Of a stretch of 64,000 bases of DNA, positions 53,576 through 64,000 are shown piece by piece. Positions within the stretch are counted from its first letter, which is position 1. The number at the start of each line of letters is the position of its first letter. This DNA comes from Diphasiastrum complanatum (taxonomy: Eukaryota; Streptophyta; Lycopodiopsida; Lycopodiales; Lycopodiaceae). A program made the position numbers and the translations under genes. Location: the NCBI GenBank assembly GCA_029204225.1, contig CM055098.1:47991245-48055244 (forward strand), written 5' to 3'. The notes beneath the pieces are model-generated. The model was not told the origin of the DNA and made no database searches. It saw only the letters and a program-made list of their open reading frames with translations.

Positions 53576-53642
53576 CGAAAAATTACGAAGAACAATTTCT
53601 ACAATTGCCAGATTGGTGATTGCTTAAGTGCTTCTTGAGCAG

Positions 53643-53648
53643 ATGTAG
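53643..53648 (+). promoter_or_regulatory. Start-stop upstream element (ATGTAG)
   Basis: ATG immediately followed by TAG, 9 nt before the AHL start codon at 53658. Start-stop elements are known in plants and other eukaryotes to hold ribosomes and reduce initiation downstream. A function here is inferred from position only. Confidence 0.5.
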
Positions 53649-53657
53649 ATTCGTTTG

Positions 53658-54482
53658 ATGGCCAGTTTGGATCCAGGATTTCACTCCAGCCATAACCATC
53701 AGTCAAGCAACGTCAATCAAAATCACCAACTTGCTGCTGCACTTCCCTTACGTTCACACAACTCAGAAGAGGAGAACAGCGGGAGCACCAGTCCGAACGG
53801 ATCAAAGAGAAACGGTAAAGGAAAAGGTCCAGATCAAGTAATGGGAGAGGGGGAAATTGTCCGAAAGCCAAGAGGCCGCCCACCAGGATCTAAGAACAAG
53901 CCAAAACCACCCATTATCATTACGAGAGACACCGGAAATGCAATGAGGCCACATGTGTTGGAGATTGCAGGAGGTTGTGATGTGGGCGAGACGCTGGCTA
54001 CCTTTGCAAGGAGGCGCCAACGAGGGCTGTGTGTTTTGGGAGGAAGCGGCACAGTGGCGAATGTGACTCTGAGGCAGCTCGCCGCTCCTGGTTCCACAGT
54101 AACTTTCCATGGTAGATTTGAGATCCTTTCCCTGTCTGGAGCATTTTTGCCACCTCCAGCACCTGTAGCTGTGGCAGGCCTCACGGTAGCATTGGCAGGA
54201 TCGCAGCCTGGCCAGGTGCTTGGCGGCAGTGTTGTGGGTCAGTTAATGGCAGCAAGCCCAGTGTTGGTAATCGCCACTTCTTTTGTTGGAGCCACATACG
54301 ATCGCTTGCCCCTTGAGGATGAAGATCACAACCAATTGTCCACTGTCTCTGCTGCATCAGCACCATCGAGCGATCCATGCGGTATGGCGCTTTACAACAT
54401 TTCTCAGAACCCGCTTGCGAACTGTCAATTGCCAGCTGATATGCTTCAGGCATGGGCTGCCAATAATCGAGCTCCATTTTGA
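53658..54482 (+). CDS. AT-hook motif nuclear-localized protein (AHL), clade-A type
   Basis: A single uninterrupted 274-codon frame. ATG at 53658 is the only AUG start in frame; the codon before it is TTG. Residues 1-60 are polar and low in complexity. Residues 69-84 hold a type-I AT-hook ([17 protein letters not shown], core RGRP at 72-75) that binds the minor groove of AT-rich DNA. Residues 98-218 form a PPC/DUF296 domain ([70 protein letters not shown]), which makes AHL proteins trimerise and contact other nuclear factors. The tail, with [14 protein letters not shown], is less conserved. One AT-hook, no intron and the GRFEIL motif fit clade A. The family acts in growth, flowering and chromatin organisation. 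It is the only intact host gene here and its GC content is clearly above its surroundings. Confidence 0.95.
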   Translation: MASLDPGFHSSHNHQSSNVNQNHQLAAALPLRSHNSEEENSGSTSPNGSKRNGKGKGPDQVMGEGEIVRKPRGRPPGSKNKPKPPIIITRDTGNAMRPHVLEIAGGCDVGETLATFARRRQRGLCVLGGSGTVANVTLRQLAAPGSTVTFHGRFEILSLSGAFLPPPAPVAVAGLTVALAGSQPGQVLGGSVVGQLMAASPVLVIATSFVGATYDRLPLEDEDHNQLSTVSAASAPSSDPCGMALYNISQNPLANCQLPADMLQAWAANNRAPF

Positions 54483-54930
54483 GCTTTATCCCTGTACGAG
54501 GGAACCATCGGTGTAAGAAGCTTTGGGACTAGTGAATCTATCTTGTTCTACTTTCCATCTTTAATAGAACTGTAGGTTTGCTAGAGAACTTTGCAGATTC
54601 CTCACAGCTACATATGGAAGATGACAAAATCTTGTTTGTGTCAAAGGATACTCTACAGCATTTATACTAGTTTTTAGATGAACTTCAGTCCAACCTTTCA
54701 AAACAACGGCGTATGGCCTTAACAGCAGCTTCCTCTTTACTTTATGGAAGACGGCTCATATATACGAGAAGCCAAACATGTAATTTGGAAGTCAAAATAC
54801 TAAGAATGGTGGAAGATGTACTTATAAATAGTTCATCGCTGTGTTCTTTCTTAGTACCTGTTCTAATTTGTTACTTAGCAGCAAGTTTTGTACTGCAATT
54901 GTTGTTAATAAATGATCGATGAGTTCATTT
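54483..54930 (+). other. Probable AHL 3' UTR with polyadenylation signal
   Basis: An AATAAA occurs at 54907-54912 (GTTAATAAATGATCG), about 425 bp after the stop. No other gene is present. The true cleavage site is not known. Confidence 0.45.
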
Positions 54931-57900
54931 GAAGTTTATTCAGCGGAATACAGCATTTCGTGGGCTTTGCATAATTCATGCCTATCCCAAAATACATGAT
55001 GCCATTGGATATATCACTTGTGTCCTGTTAATTTTTCGTTTTACTTCGTTACCAGGCTTGGATCATACGTAGTTGTATCTTGCAGTCTTTTGTAAGTTTG
55101 CTTGAGTTTTCTTAAATATGATCTGTTCTGTATGATGCATTTTTCCGGAAATCATTTATACAGTCTTTGCCACGGATGACGGTCGATGATGTTATAAAGT
55201 TGTTGATTGAAGCTAAGTAGCCGTTTATCTCTTACGATGGATTCGTTATCTTTCATACTAATATCGACTATAATATGGCAAGTACAAACAAGAAACAATA
55301 ATCGTTTAAGAAAAGACCCATGTTTTAAAGCACAAAGTTCATAGCTGGTAGCTGAAATTCAACGATCTCCCTGTAAAGTGCAATGTATGCTCGTAACGAT
55401 CCGCGATTTGTAATCTAAAAGTATGCAACAGAAGCTGATCTTGGGCATAGTTTAGGCTAAAATCAATGCCGTTCCTCAAGGTGGTCTGCAAATATTCCAG
55501 CTTAGAGTTCAGGCAAAAGTCACTGAAGATTTGCAGAACAGCATGTTAGATTTCCTCGGACGGAGAGGAATTAAATGCTAGATGAATCGTTTTCAGCATT
55601 AATAGTAGTGAAACATTCATCTGAATACTTTTAGGACAATTTGACGTATCTATGCTGTTACCTGTATCAGATGAAGCTACTCATGACTTGGTTCATGCCA
55701 ATTTAGGAATTACCGGTATGACATGATACTTAGTATGTTCCACAGAGGTCCATCGAAGCCTTGAATGGACGTTTGTTTCGTTTTCCTTGCATTAGCATAC
55801 GTCTCTCTGACGGTAACAAAGTCTCCCAATGGGCATGTTTTTGTTGAAATTTACTTTATTGATCAGGAAATAAAGACCGGGAAACATGTTCATAACGCGT
55901 CATTTAACTAACTACGTTGAGAAAATTTAGTTCCAGCTGCCGGGAAACTGTTCTGTACTATAGTCTCAGATAGTTGATCTTCCTCACCTCTGCATGCTTA
56001 TATTCAGGGGTTTCTAGGTGATTCGGAAACCTCCAATAAGTTGCGAAATGTGAGCCTCCTAACATAGATATTGTTCGATATCTTCATTAAGCAATCAGAT
56101 GCTTGCAGACGCCAGAAAGGTAAGCTACTGATGCAGACACCAGGAAGGTAAGCTATTGATGGAGACATGACATTCCAGAACTGCTTTCACAACCAATGCA
56201 AGGATTGACTACATAATAGAAATTAGTCACTCGACTATAGCTAAGCAAATTTTCCACCCAATACTTCCGTGTGAAGTCATTGATACACAAGCCATGCACA
56301 CGTGACACAGTAAAGGTACACATATAAAAGACAGAATCTTAGAGCCATCAGTAAGATCTTCTATGTAAAATGCCCACATTTCCTGAGCTATCAATGAGCA
56401 TATTCTTAATGTTACAAGAAAGTTGCGTTTTCAATCGCTTAAGCCTTTCGTCTAAAAGCTTTTCTCTGAACCACCTTGAAGAGTATGCTATTGTTTCTCT
56501 CTTTAATTACATACATTGAAACCATGGAAAGCATTTATATCTAGTAACTTGTTGGAGGAGTATGACAACGTTGATGCACTGAGGCATCATTCTCATAGTA
56601 CATGTTTGTGGGGTGTCTAAGAGTGTTGCTAGGACCTCCAATCTCCAGCTTCAACATTACGATGTGACTAATCGCAGATGTTTGACATCATAGATCTCTC
56701 AACTTGGATGTCCTATCAATATCGACATGCTCGTTCATATTGGGTGCTGATGAATTATTATACACCTTCATTGGAAAGTTCGAATATTGAAATTTCTGAA
56801 ACGAAATTTCTTGTCAAATATTGAAAATTTATGGTCTGTACTGCTTGAGCCTTTGAAAGGTCATGTAAGTATCACCGTTCACATACGTCTTTTATTCGTG
56901 AATCGTGATACCATTGGTTATCTGAGGCAGGCAAGTTACTGCTTCTCCATTATGAGCTTTCTGTTAAGATTTTCTAAGTGTTTAAGGAAGGTTTTGAAAA
57001 AGATCATTTTCCAGTGCTTAAACTTTGTTCTGTACGCCTTGACTTTTTCTGTGTTTACTATAGAATTTGATATGCTCAGAGTTCTGGTCACAGTGAGGGT
57101 GCATTATTTGCAGTGCCATCCAACTAAAGAAATAGCAGAGATGATATTATGAGTTGATTATATGTGCTTCACTGCTCTACGTGTAGCCTAGGCCCTATAG
57201 TCCATATCTTTTCTCTACACAGACACTACAAAGTCGTAAGTGAAAAGACGTACTGTCTGTGTGGAGCTTTTTTCGTAGCTATTTGTGTTTTTTGAGAAGA
57301 GAGACATTTTGTATTTGGTATTCTTTCGAATTATTAAAAACTTAATAAATTCTATGATATTGAAGCAAAAGTCGATTTTTGTACTTCAAAAGTAGACTAT
57401 AACAGAGGGTGTTGTCGTGCTTAATTTAGTTTAGATCGTCAAGATCATTGTAAAGCGGAAGAACTTATACTTTTGTTTCCATCTCTTATTTCTATCCAAT
57501 TTTGATTTGATACGAGGAAACTAAAATATGTTCATTTGATGACACTGGCGTCATCAACAGTGCGTATCTGGGGCATAATAACGTCTCGTAATATAATTCT
57601 CACGTTTAAGATCTTATTTTACTTGCAAGACTATTTGCATACCTGCAGTCCCCCTATTGGATTCGAGTTTCAGAATTCTAATTGGACTGAATTGACTTCT
57701 GTTGATTTCCTCCATAAAGATGTCCATTTCTCATCATTAATGATAAGCTCAAATAGTTCTACACAACCAATTTTGTATTCTGGATGCAGATTGAATTCTT
57801 AATATTCAGGTATAACAGCATATCCGCAGAATGAAAAACTATGCATATTACAAATGGATGTAATTATATTTGCCGACAAAGACTAACAATTTCTTCTATA

Positions 57901-58446
57901 GTCCTAGCTAGCAGCGTACTTATAAGCTATAATGAAAGTGGAAAGCTATTCTACATTAAGCACAATCCATGATGTAATTTAGTCTAAAAATATAGTTGAC
58001 TTGTCTTCCACTCTTAGATGACGTTTTTGAGCAGAATATTCACATCGTTCCTCCAACAAAGTCAGGTTTGAATTGGATATATTTTCAGTAAAATACATCT
58101 GGTTGACCCAGTTACATGCAGTGAACTTCTTGAAGTTGATGTGTTGGAATGTGCAGGTAAAAAATCATACAACTGTTTCTTTTGATCCAACCAGCATAAT
58201 CAATGTTAGAACATTTTGGGATGTAGGTTTTCGAATTTAGAAATGAAAGAAACTCTGAAAGCATAGCTCTTTGTCTCCCTGGAGACATATAAGCTTTTAA
58301 TATGGGCTGGATAGATCCAGGCGTCCATATGCTGGTAAAGTATATTATCATCATCACAACCTACTCTATCTACTATTCTCAATATCTAGTTTTTGAGATG
58401 TGTATAGAAAATTTTATTGAGGTTGAGCAGATTGTTGTTTGTTAGG
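54931..58446. other. Unassigned intergenic stretch downstream of AHL
   Basis: No transposon domain, RNA gene or conserved ORF recognised over 3.5 kb; it looks low-copy. A two-copy ~30-bp direct repeat (CAGACRCCAGRAAGGTAAGCT) lies at 56106-56160. The longest open frame (56787-57152, 121 codons) has no recognisable features. Confidence 0.5.
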
Positions 58447-58764
58447 TTATTATGGATTAATGAAGATGCTGAGATCAAATGATTGGTGCTACATTGACAT
58501 GATATTTGTTATTCAAAGCCAAATATCATTCAAAGCCCATCATCTGAATAAAGGATTAGCTCCGATAGCCTTGCTATTTCAAGTAGACCTTGACAAAAAG
58601 TGCAGTTATTATGGATTAATGAAGATGCTGAGATCAAATGATTGGTGCTACATTGACATGATATTTGTTATTCAAAGCCAAATATCATTGAAAGCCCATC
58701 ATCTGAATAAAGGATTTCGTCCGATAGCCTTGCTATTTCAAGTAGACGTTGACAAAAAGTGCAA
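58447..58764. repeat. Two-copy 159-bp tandem duplication
   Basis: Units 58447-58605 and 58606-58764 both begin TTATTATGGATTAATGAAG and end TTGACAAAAAGTGCA. They are nearly identical with a few substitutions. The period is a multiple of three, so the same 53-codon frame (YYGLMKMLRSNDWCYIDMIF...) stays open through both units. Confidence 0.95.
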
Positions 58765-59289
58765 AAGAAGTCCCACTCTAATCTAACAATGTAGAATCCT
58801 CCATCATGGTGGCGAGATTAGCATGCCATAGCATTCACAATTGTTGGATGAGGGTGGGGCCCTCCCTACAACATTAGTCATTATTGAGAATACATTCTTC
58901 ATGAAACCTTAAAGCTTCATTTTTTGATAGACTTATGCTAAAACAATTTTATGTGCTACTAAATGTCATCTCTTATTACACTATCTGGTGAATTGTTCCT
59001 TGATCTTCTACCTCTGATCTATGAGCTTTTAATGGATGAAAGTGCTTAATAAAAAGTTTATGCACAAATATGGATAATAGGAGATCATTATGGTTTAGAT
59101 ATCCTCGAAAAGCTATGGTTAATTAGCTCTTCACTTTAGGATAAGAGAACCTAGAAGAGATTAGTGGACTCCATAGTTTTACTAGAGGTAACTCTAGTGT
59201 ATGCATGTGTAGATGTGACTTGAGTTATAACAAATGGACATCAAGAGTGGGTACATATATATACACTCTTGTGGATAAGTGTTACACCT
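58765..59289. other. Unassigned stretch
   Basis: Nothing recognised. Confidence 0.5.
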
Positions 59290-59755
59290 CCCATAGATCT
59301 CCGATTGCCTTGAAGGTTGACGCACACCCCATACCAGTGACGATGCACCGTATCCACCCATCCATAGGGTCACTACCGACCCACCCCCATGCACTGGAGA
59401 TATCGACATCATCATGTGTAGTCAAGCCTCCGACGATAATTGGCGTCCCATACCACCTCCCATCACCCTTAGCTCTCCTTGGCACACATCTCTCGGCTTG
59501 GATATACAACCTGGCTACTGCACGTGCTCTCCATCCACCAACTCCCGGGTAGACTGAGTGAATGGCAAAAGGGAAGCCCCCACTACGATATAGACATACC
59601 ATAGTGAGTCCCCTCAAGCACAGTCCCGCCGGTGACACATGACCACCTAGGATGGTGACACGTGCCACCAAATCATGTTGATAACGCCAGACTTGCATCA
59701 TGCCCCTTGCGAGGCCGTCACTGAAGGGTGTATCGTTATGGTACATAACAATAAG
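59290..59755. other. GC-rich patch, open on both strands
   Basis: About 465 bp that is clearly richer in GC than its neighbours. A 158-codon frame on the minus strand (59758-59282; YGTPIIVGGLTTHDDVDISS, AWGWVGSDPMDGWIRC) and a 115-codon frame on the plus strand overlap here. I recognise neither. The composition could come from an old gene fragment or an unknown repeat. Confidence 0.4.
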
Positions 59756-59949
59756 CATGGAATGTAACTATTTATTCTTCAAATCTCATATCATCGTATG
59801 TGTGAGATACTTGGAGTCCTCTTGCTTATGGCAATACTAGGATTAGGCATCCCCTAGATTGGAGGTGGGCTATGGTTCTATGGGATGCCATATTAGCTAA
59901 TGTTCTAGGGATTGATCATATGGCAATATAGTTTTCTAATGCACAACAA

Positions 59950-60700
59950 ATGAGCCTTTGGGTGGGAGGATCAATGTGTGATGTCCTAACTAATGAAATT
60001 CAAAGTACATTGTTGAGTACATCACTTGCAGATGACCAGATTCTAATTTGACCCAACTAGAATAGTACAATCTTGTTTTAAAGGAGGACAGTTATAGTTT
60101 GATTGTTTGATAACTATACAACATGGGAAGGGACTGCAAGGCCTAGGCATTGCCTACTTAGTCACAAGATCACCTCACCCATTGGTGCCACTCATGAGGG
60201 AGTCTAAGGTGGACACTTTGAAACAAATGCTATTGCACAAAAAAAATTCAAGGAGGATTTACTGTTGGCCAACATTGCATAAAGATGTCCACATTTTTGT
60301 GAAGCATTCTGACGTTTTCTAGGGGATGACCAAACCAAACAAGGCCGACTTCATGCCATTGAATCCTATTTATGTCATTCAACAACAAGTGGAGGTCATG
60401 CCATGTATATTATCATGGTTATTGACTATTTCACAAATGGGAAGAAGCTAAGGCCATTCAATTGGCTAATCAATTGTCTCCTAGAGTTAGTTAGTGACTG
60501 TGATACACAATTCCTCAATCATACATATTTTACTATTTGATTTCCTTATAGTCCACTACAAAATCACATTGTACTATCCTAGATGCAATGTCCACGTAGA
60601 GTCTTCATTCAAAGCGCACATGGCCGTGTCCCTTGTCAAAAAAAATTTAGGCAACAGGCATAAATTGATGGAATTTGGTGGGCCTTCAAACAATGCAACT
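59950..60700 (+). pseudogene. Ty3/Gypsy integrase remnant N
   Basis: Plus strand: a zinc-binding part (RRIYCWPTLHKDVHIFVKHS, then GMTKPNKADFMPLNPI), then VIDYFTKWEEAKAIQLANQL (the first catalytic Asp region; family pattern VAIDYFTKWxEA), then CDTQFLN (second Asp region). Several stops and frame changes. Upstream bases to about 59950 may be the end of RNase H but are weak. Confidence 0.75.
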
Positions 60701-60726
60701 TAACCTTTTTGGTTCAGAGGTTGCAC

Positions 60727-60843
60727 CAAAATCACGGGGTTTCTCCCACGAATGTGAACCGCATTCCGGGATCCCACCCCGGGCGCCTAGCCACCCACAA
60801 GTCCAAGTGCTCCCCCTTACCCGCAAAGGGGTTGGTACTATGA
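60727..60843 (-). mobile_element. tRNA-like, SINE-like GC-rich segment
   Basis: Much richer in GC than its surroundings. On the minus strand a box-A-like TGGCTAGGCGCC (60793-60782) is followed ~20 nt later by a box-B-like GGTTCACATTCG (60760-60749). That spacing suits an RNA polymerase III internal promoter. The body and tail of a SINE were not delimited. Confidence 0.35.
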
Positions 60844-62559
60844 AAATTCTCAACATTTCCTAGCTAGTTTGAGGCCTAAATTGGCAATTTTTGTACATAG
60901 TTTTGGATCTAACCTTTCACACGTGTGAAAGAGGCTTAGATACTTTTATTTTAGTATATATTTCATATTGAAGAAGTCCCAAACTTCATGACCTTTAAAA
61001 TGACACCAAAATTATGCTATTTGGACATATAGGCCAAAATTGGCTATTTTAGGCTACTAGTGTCCTGAAATTGGGTCCTAAGTTCTAGAGAGAGGAGAGA
61101 GAGTCATCTCTCTCACCTATATTAGGCTGAAATTCGAGGAGAACAGGTTGGAAAAAAAAAATTTAATTGTTGAGAGAGATCAATAGATCATTATCACAGT
61201 TTCTTCCTCCATTGAGAGCATTGCTTTGTGTATTGAGCTTTTGTGTATGATCTTAAGAGGTTTCCAAAAGTGGTAGCCTGCTATTGTAGGGCTGGTATGT
61301 TGTTGTTTTTGGCTGCCATCAGTATCTTTTATAAGTTTCTGTTGTCTCTTGAATGCTTTGTCAAGTTCATGTGTATCAAAGGTAGCATCAAGATGCTTTG
61401 CCTTTTGTAGCTTGTTGTGCAAAGATCTTAGCCTGAACATTTGGGATTGGATGTTTGATCAAGTTCTAGCATGATTATGCATTGCATTGTTGATCAAATC
61501 TTACTAACCTTTGTTTGTTGAGTTGAACTTGTGGATCAAAAGCATATTTCAGGGCTATTGAAGATCAGAGGCTAAGAAAAAGCTATTTTGGATCAGATCA
61601 TAACACCTAATCATTTGTTGATTGTGAGGCTTGTGCATATTCAATACTAACAATGTTCTGTTCAATCTATTGTTGACAATCTCCACTTTTGTCACAATGA
61701 ACACTCTCCTTTGTGGATGAACACTCTCCTTAAGTGGATGAACCCTCTCCTTAAGTGGATGAAGTTTCTCCTTAAGTGGATGAAAAATACTCTTTGAGTG
61801 ATTTTGTATTTCTCCAAAAGGCTGAGCAAAGCTCCCACTTGGATGAAAGATCCCCTTTTGGGTGAACAGATTGTCAACAATCTTTTGCATAAATTTGGTG
61901 TACTTTGTTGAGAATGTAAGTAACTCTCCTTATGTAATTTGATTGGAGCGTTTGCTGGAAGGTTTTAACCATTATGCAAATGTGTTTTCAGGTTCTTAAT
62001 AGGTTGAGGAACATTCTCATGTGAAGTGATCTTAGATCTACATCTAAACACCAAAATTTGACAAGCTAGTGAAGCTAGTCTTGTGATTCACTAAAAGGTG
62101 CTCTTTATTTCGCCTCTAAAGCTTGTACCTATCACTTGTTGGAGTTTAAAAACTTTTAGAAGTGTGGTTTACATGTGGTTTTATAGATTTAATCAATATA
62201 TTAGTGTGTTGATCATATGTTGATCAAGTTTGTTCAATTCTAGGTATTCTTGGCAGCCTAGTCTTTTGTATTTTCTAAGAATGCAAGTAACTTTTCACAC
62301 CATAACTTGATTTGGTCACTTGCTGGGAGGTTTGAGAGCTTAAGCAAGAGTGTGTGCAGGGGTGAGAGATTGTAATCCATTATTAGTGTGTGCAAAGTGT
62401 TGCATGTGTTTTCAATCTTCCTTTCTATGCTTGGAAACTAGCCAGGTTCAAGATAGAAGTGTTTAAGGTCCTAGATCTTCTTATCCATCATTTTTTGAGA
62501 GGAAAGTGAGTACTAGGTGCATTAGGACAAAGCCTAAAAGTTGAAGAATCATTATACTC
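60844..62559 (+). other. Probable LTR/leader region of Copia O
   Basis: No coding region. It holds a minisatellite (61698-61800) and a ~85-bp direct repeat (61911-61993 and 62278-62362; GAATGYAAGTAACT start, CTTGCTGGGAGG-like middle, GTGCAGG-like end). No primer-binding site like TGGTATCAGAGC was found, so the LTR boundary is unknown. Confidence 0.4.
61698..61800. repeat. Five-copy ~21-bp minisatellite
   Basis: Units based on ATGAACACTCTCCTTAAGTGG start near 61698, 61717, 61738, 61759 and 61780. Substitutions increase toward the last. Confidence 0.9.
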
Positions 62560-64000
62560 ATGGCTTCCAATGGTGGGATCATGTTAGAAACTAATGATAG
62601 GTTGAGTTCATCAAACTACTCTACCTGGAAAGTGAGGATGGAGTCCTTACTTGAGTTGAATGAACTCATGGACATAGTTGCAGGAACTGAAGAGAGACCA
62701 CCCACAGTTCAAGAGCAACAAAGGCTTGATAAGAAGGCTAAAAGGGAGTTTCATATCATTAAAATGAATGTTACCAATGAACTTCTCAAGGAAGTTGATA
62801 AGAGTCAAAGTGCAAGTGAGTCATGGAATGCCTTGAAGAAGCTCTTTGAATCAAAGTCCACATCTAGGGTATTGACCCTAAGGAGGCAAATATTTTCTAG
62901 TAGACAAAGAGAGGGAGAAAGTGCTCATGCATTTGTCTTGAGGGTTAAGTCCTTAAGTGATGATCTAGCATGCATTGATGAAAGCATAAAAGATGGTGAA
63001 ATAGTCCAAGTTATGTTGAATTGTTTGCTAGATGAACATGCTAACCTTGTGCAAAGTTTTGCCATTCAAAGAGTCTTGCCAAGTGTGGTTGACTTGCAAG
63101 AAATCTTATTGGCTGAAGAACATAGGCTGCAATCAAAGCTTGATGGGCACTGCCCTTACGTGAGTGATTGGGGGATGCCACTTCCAATCCCGAGGGCCGT
63201 CTCAATCACCCCGTGCTCCCATCCTTGCAAGGTGGAGGTGAAGAGGCTTTTTTCACAAAAGGCAAAGGTAAAGGCAAAGGGAAATCTTGGATCGTGATGA
63301 TCACTCTTCCTCCTCCTCTTCTGCTTCTTTTAGAAAGAAAGATAAGTCAAAGTTTAAGTGCTTTTATTGTGGGATAAAAGGTCATTTTGCTAATGAATGT
63401 CATAAGAAGAAAAGAGAGCAAGGTGAGAGGCAAGGAAATCTAGCAATACATGAAGAAGAGGATTGCAATTCTGAATCTCTTGTTATGACTTCAAGTTTAC
63501 TTGCACATTTAAATGGGAATGATCCTTGGTGGATTGATAGTGGAGCCTCATCTCACATGACAAGACATAAGGAATATTTTTCGTCCTTATTGTCTTATGA
63601 GGGAGCAACATCATCTATACTGCAAATGATGGTCAATGTGACATCAATGGCATAGGCACAATTCCTATTTCTCTTTCAACAAATAGGAAAGCTAATCTTG
63701 AAAATGTATTGTACATTCCTTCAATCACTAAGAACTTGCTTAGTGTTAGTCAAATGATTGACAAGGGGCTTGATGTTGAGTTCATTGGAGATGCTTGTTT
63801 GATAGTAAGTGTGGATCCTTGATTGCTAAAGGAAGAAGGCATGGTAAACTTTTCAAACTGGATGCATGTGTGATCTCTAAGAATAAAGGATATATGGCTA
63901 GGGAACAATTGACAAACCAAAAAATTTGGCATAAGAGGTTGGACCATCCCAACTTCAAATCTTTGGAGGTAATGGCAAAGAAAGAGCATGTTCTTGGTCC
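62560..64000 (+). pseudogene. Copia O gag-protease-pre-integrase, runs off the window
   Basis: ATG at 62560 (MASNGGIMLETNDRLSSSNY) with gag blocks TWKVRMESLLELNELMDIVA and SWNALKKLFESKSTSRVLTL. At about 63150-63235 a GC-rich insertion disrupts it. Then come a Gly/Lys-rich linker, the zinc knuckle CFYCGIKGHFANEC, protease WWIDSGASSHMT (DSG intact), a frame change near 63620, LENVLYIPSITKNLLSVSQM, a stop near 63820, and WHKRLDHPNFKSLEVM. The rest lies beyond base 64000. Confidence 0.9.
63150..63235. other. GC-rich insertion in Copia O gag
   Basis: About 85 bp with much higher GC (GATTGGGGGATGCCAC, CACCCCGTGCTCCCATCC) splits the gag between HRLQSKLD and the GGGEEAFFTKGKGK linker and shifts the frame. 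It shares a GTGCTCCC...CTT..GCAAGG pattern with 60806-60833, so the two may be related. Confidence 0.5.

Larger units (their letters stand above)
52690..53657 (+). other. AHL 5' leader with GA tract, probable intron, repeats and uORFs
   Basis: A (GA)-rich run at 52690-52800 is typical of plant leaders. A probable intron runs from AAAG|GTAAAT (GT at 52932) to a long pyrimidine tract ending TTGCAG (53089), 158 bp. The rest holds a four-copy repeat (53310 on). Four short upstream ORFs lie at 53354-53431 (25 codons), 53409-53447 (12 codons), 53564-53638 (24 codons) and ATG-TAG at 53643-53648. The transcription start and splicing are inferred. Confidence 0.5.

Noticed and set aside
53655-53657. 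TTG as a start of the AHL reading frame
   Set aside because: It lies directly before ATG 53658. Plant translation uses ATG, and 53658 gives a normal N-terminus.
56787-57152. A 121-codon open frame
   Set aside because: No start context, domain, composition bias or neighbour supports it. It is consistent with chance in a long unconstrained stretch.
61698-61800. Short regularly spaced repeats as a CRISPR array
   Set aside because: The units are directly adjacent with no unique spacers; this is a minisatellite.

Overview
This is a plant nuclear genome window: AT-rich, gene-poor and packed with nested LTR retrotransposons. The one convincing intact gene encodes an AT-hook motif nuclear-localized (AHL) DNA-binding protein, a land-plant family, at 53658-54482 on the plus strand. 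Its setting among decayed Ty1/Copia and Ty3/Gypsy elements, a CACTA-type DNA transposon remnant, a MITE and (GA)n tracts suggests a large, repeat-rich land-plant genome. The sequence does not let me name the species. No organellar, rRNA, CRISPR or prokaryote-like content was seen.

Layout. Positions 1-7809 hold a minus-strand Copia element (D). It is split by a MITE (58-465) and by a plus-strand Copia element (C, 1627-6694). Positions 7810-11088 are a Ty3/Gypsy element (E) with long LTRs but only an integrase remnant inside. From 11481 to 22056 come minus-strand Copia pieces (F, J), a lone LTR (H) and a nearly complete minus-strand Copia (G, 15531-22056) of the same family as H, whose LTRs carry long (GA)n tracts. 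After a low-complexity stretch, a Copia RT fragment (K) and a gag-like remnant (S), there is a clear nest. A solo LTR (T, 25821-32747, TSD ACTTT) was split by Copia A (26001-31838, TSD ATAGT), and the 3' end of A is itself rearranged.

Positions 32748-37660 hold more Copia fragments, a SET-domain gene fragment (35280-35697) and a CACTA (Tnp2-type) transposase remnant (36180-37076). Positions 41365-44710 are a minus-strand Copia (L) with an inverted duplication in its coding region. Copia B (45041-50136) has equal 824-bp LTRs and a perfect TSD (GAAAC), and sits inside a fragment of the RNase H of another Copia (M).

Positions 50900-54930 form the genic island. A tandemly duplicated segment is followed by a promoter built of three related modules with ACGT-core sites. 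A GA-rich leader follows, with a probable intron, a four-copy ~55-bp repeat carrying small upstream ORFs and a start-stop (ATGTAG) element just before the AHL start codon. Downstream to 60700 there is little recognisable sequence apart from a 159-bp tandem duplication, a GC-rich patch and a Gypsy integrase remnant. The window ends inside another Copia (O, gag to pre-integrase, 62560 onward).

How the parts relate. Most entries are decayed transposon genes with frameshifts and stops, and they do not act together. Insertion order can be read from the nesting: C and the MITE are younger than D, A is younger than T, and B is younger than M. The AHL leader and promoter architecture is the most promising candidate for functional novelty. 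The SET fragment beside the CACTA transposase and the structured LTRs come next.
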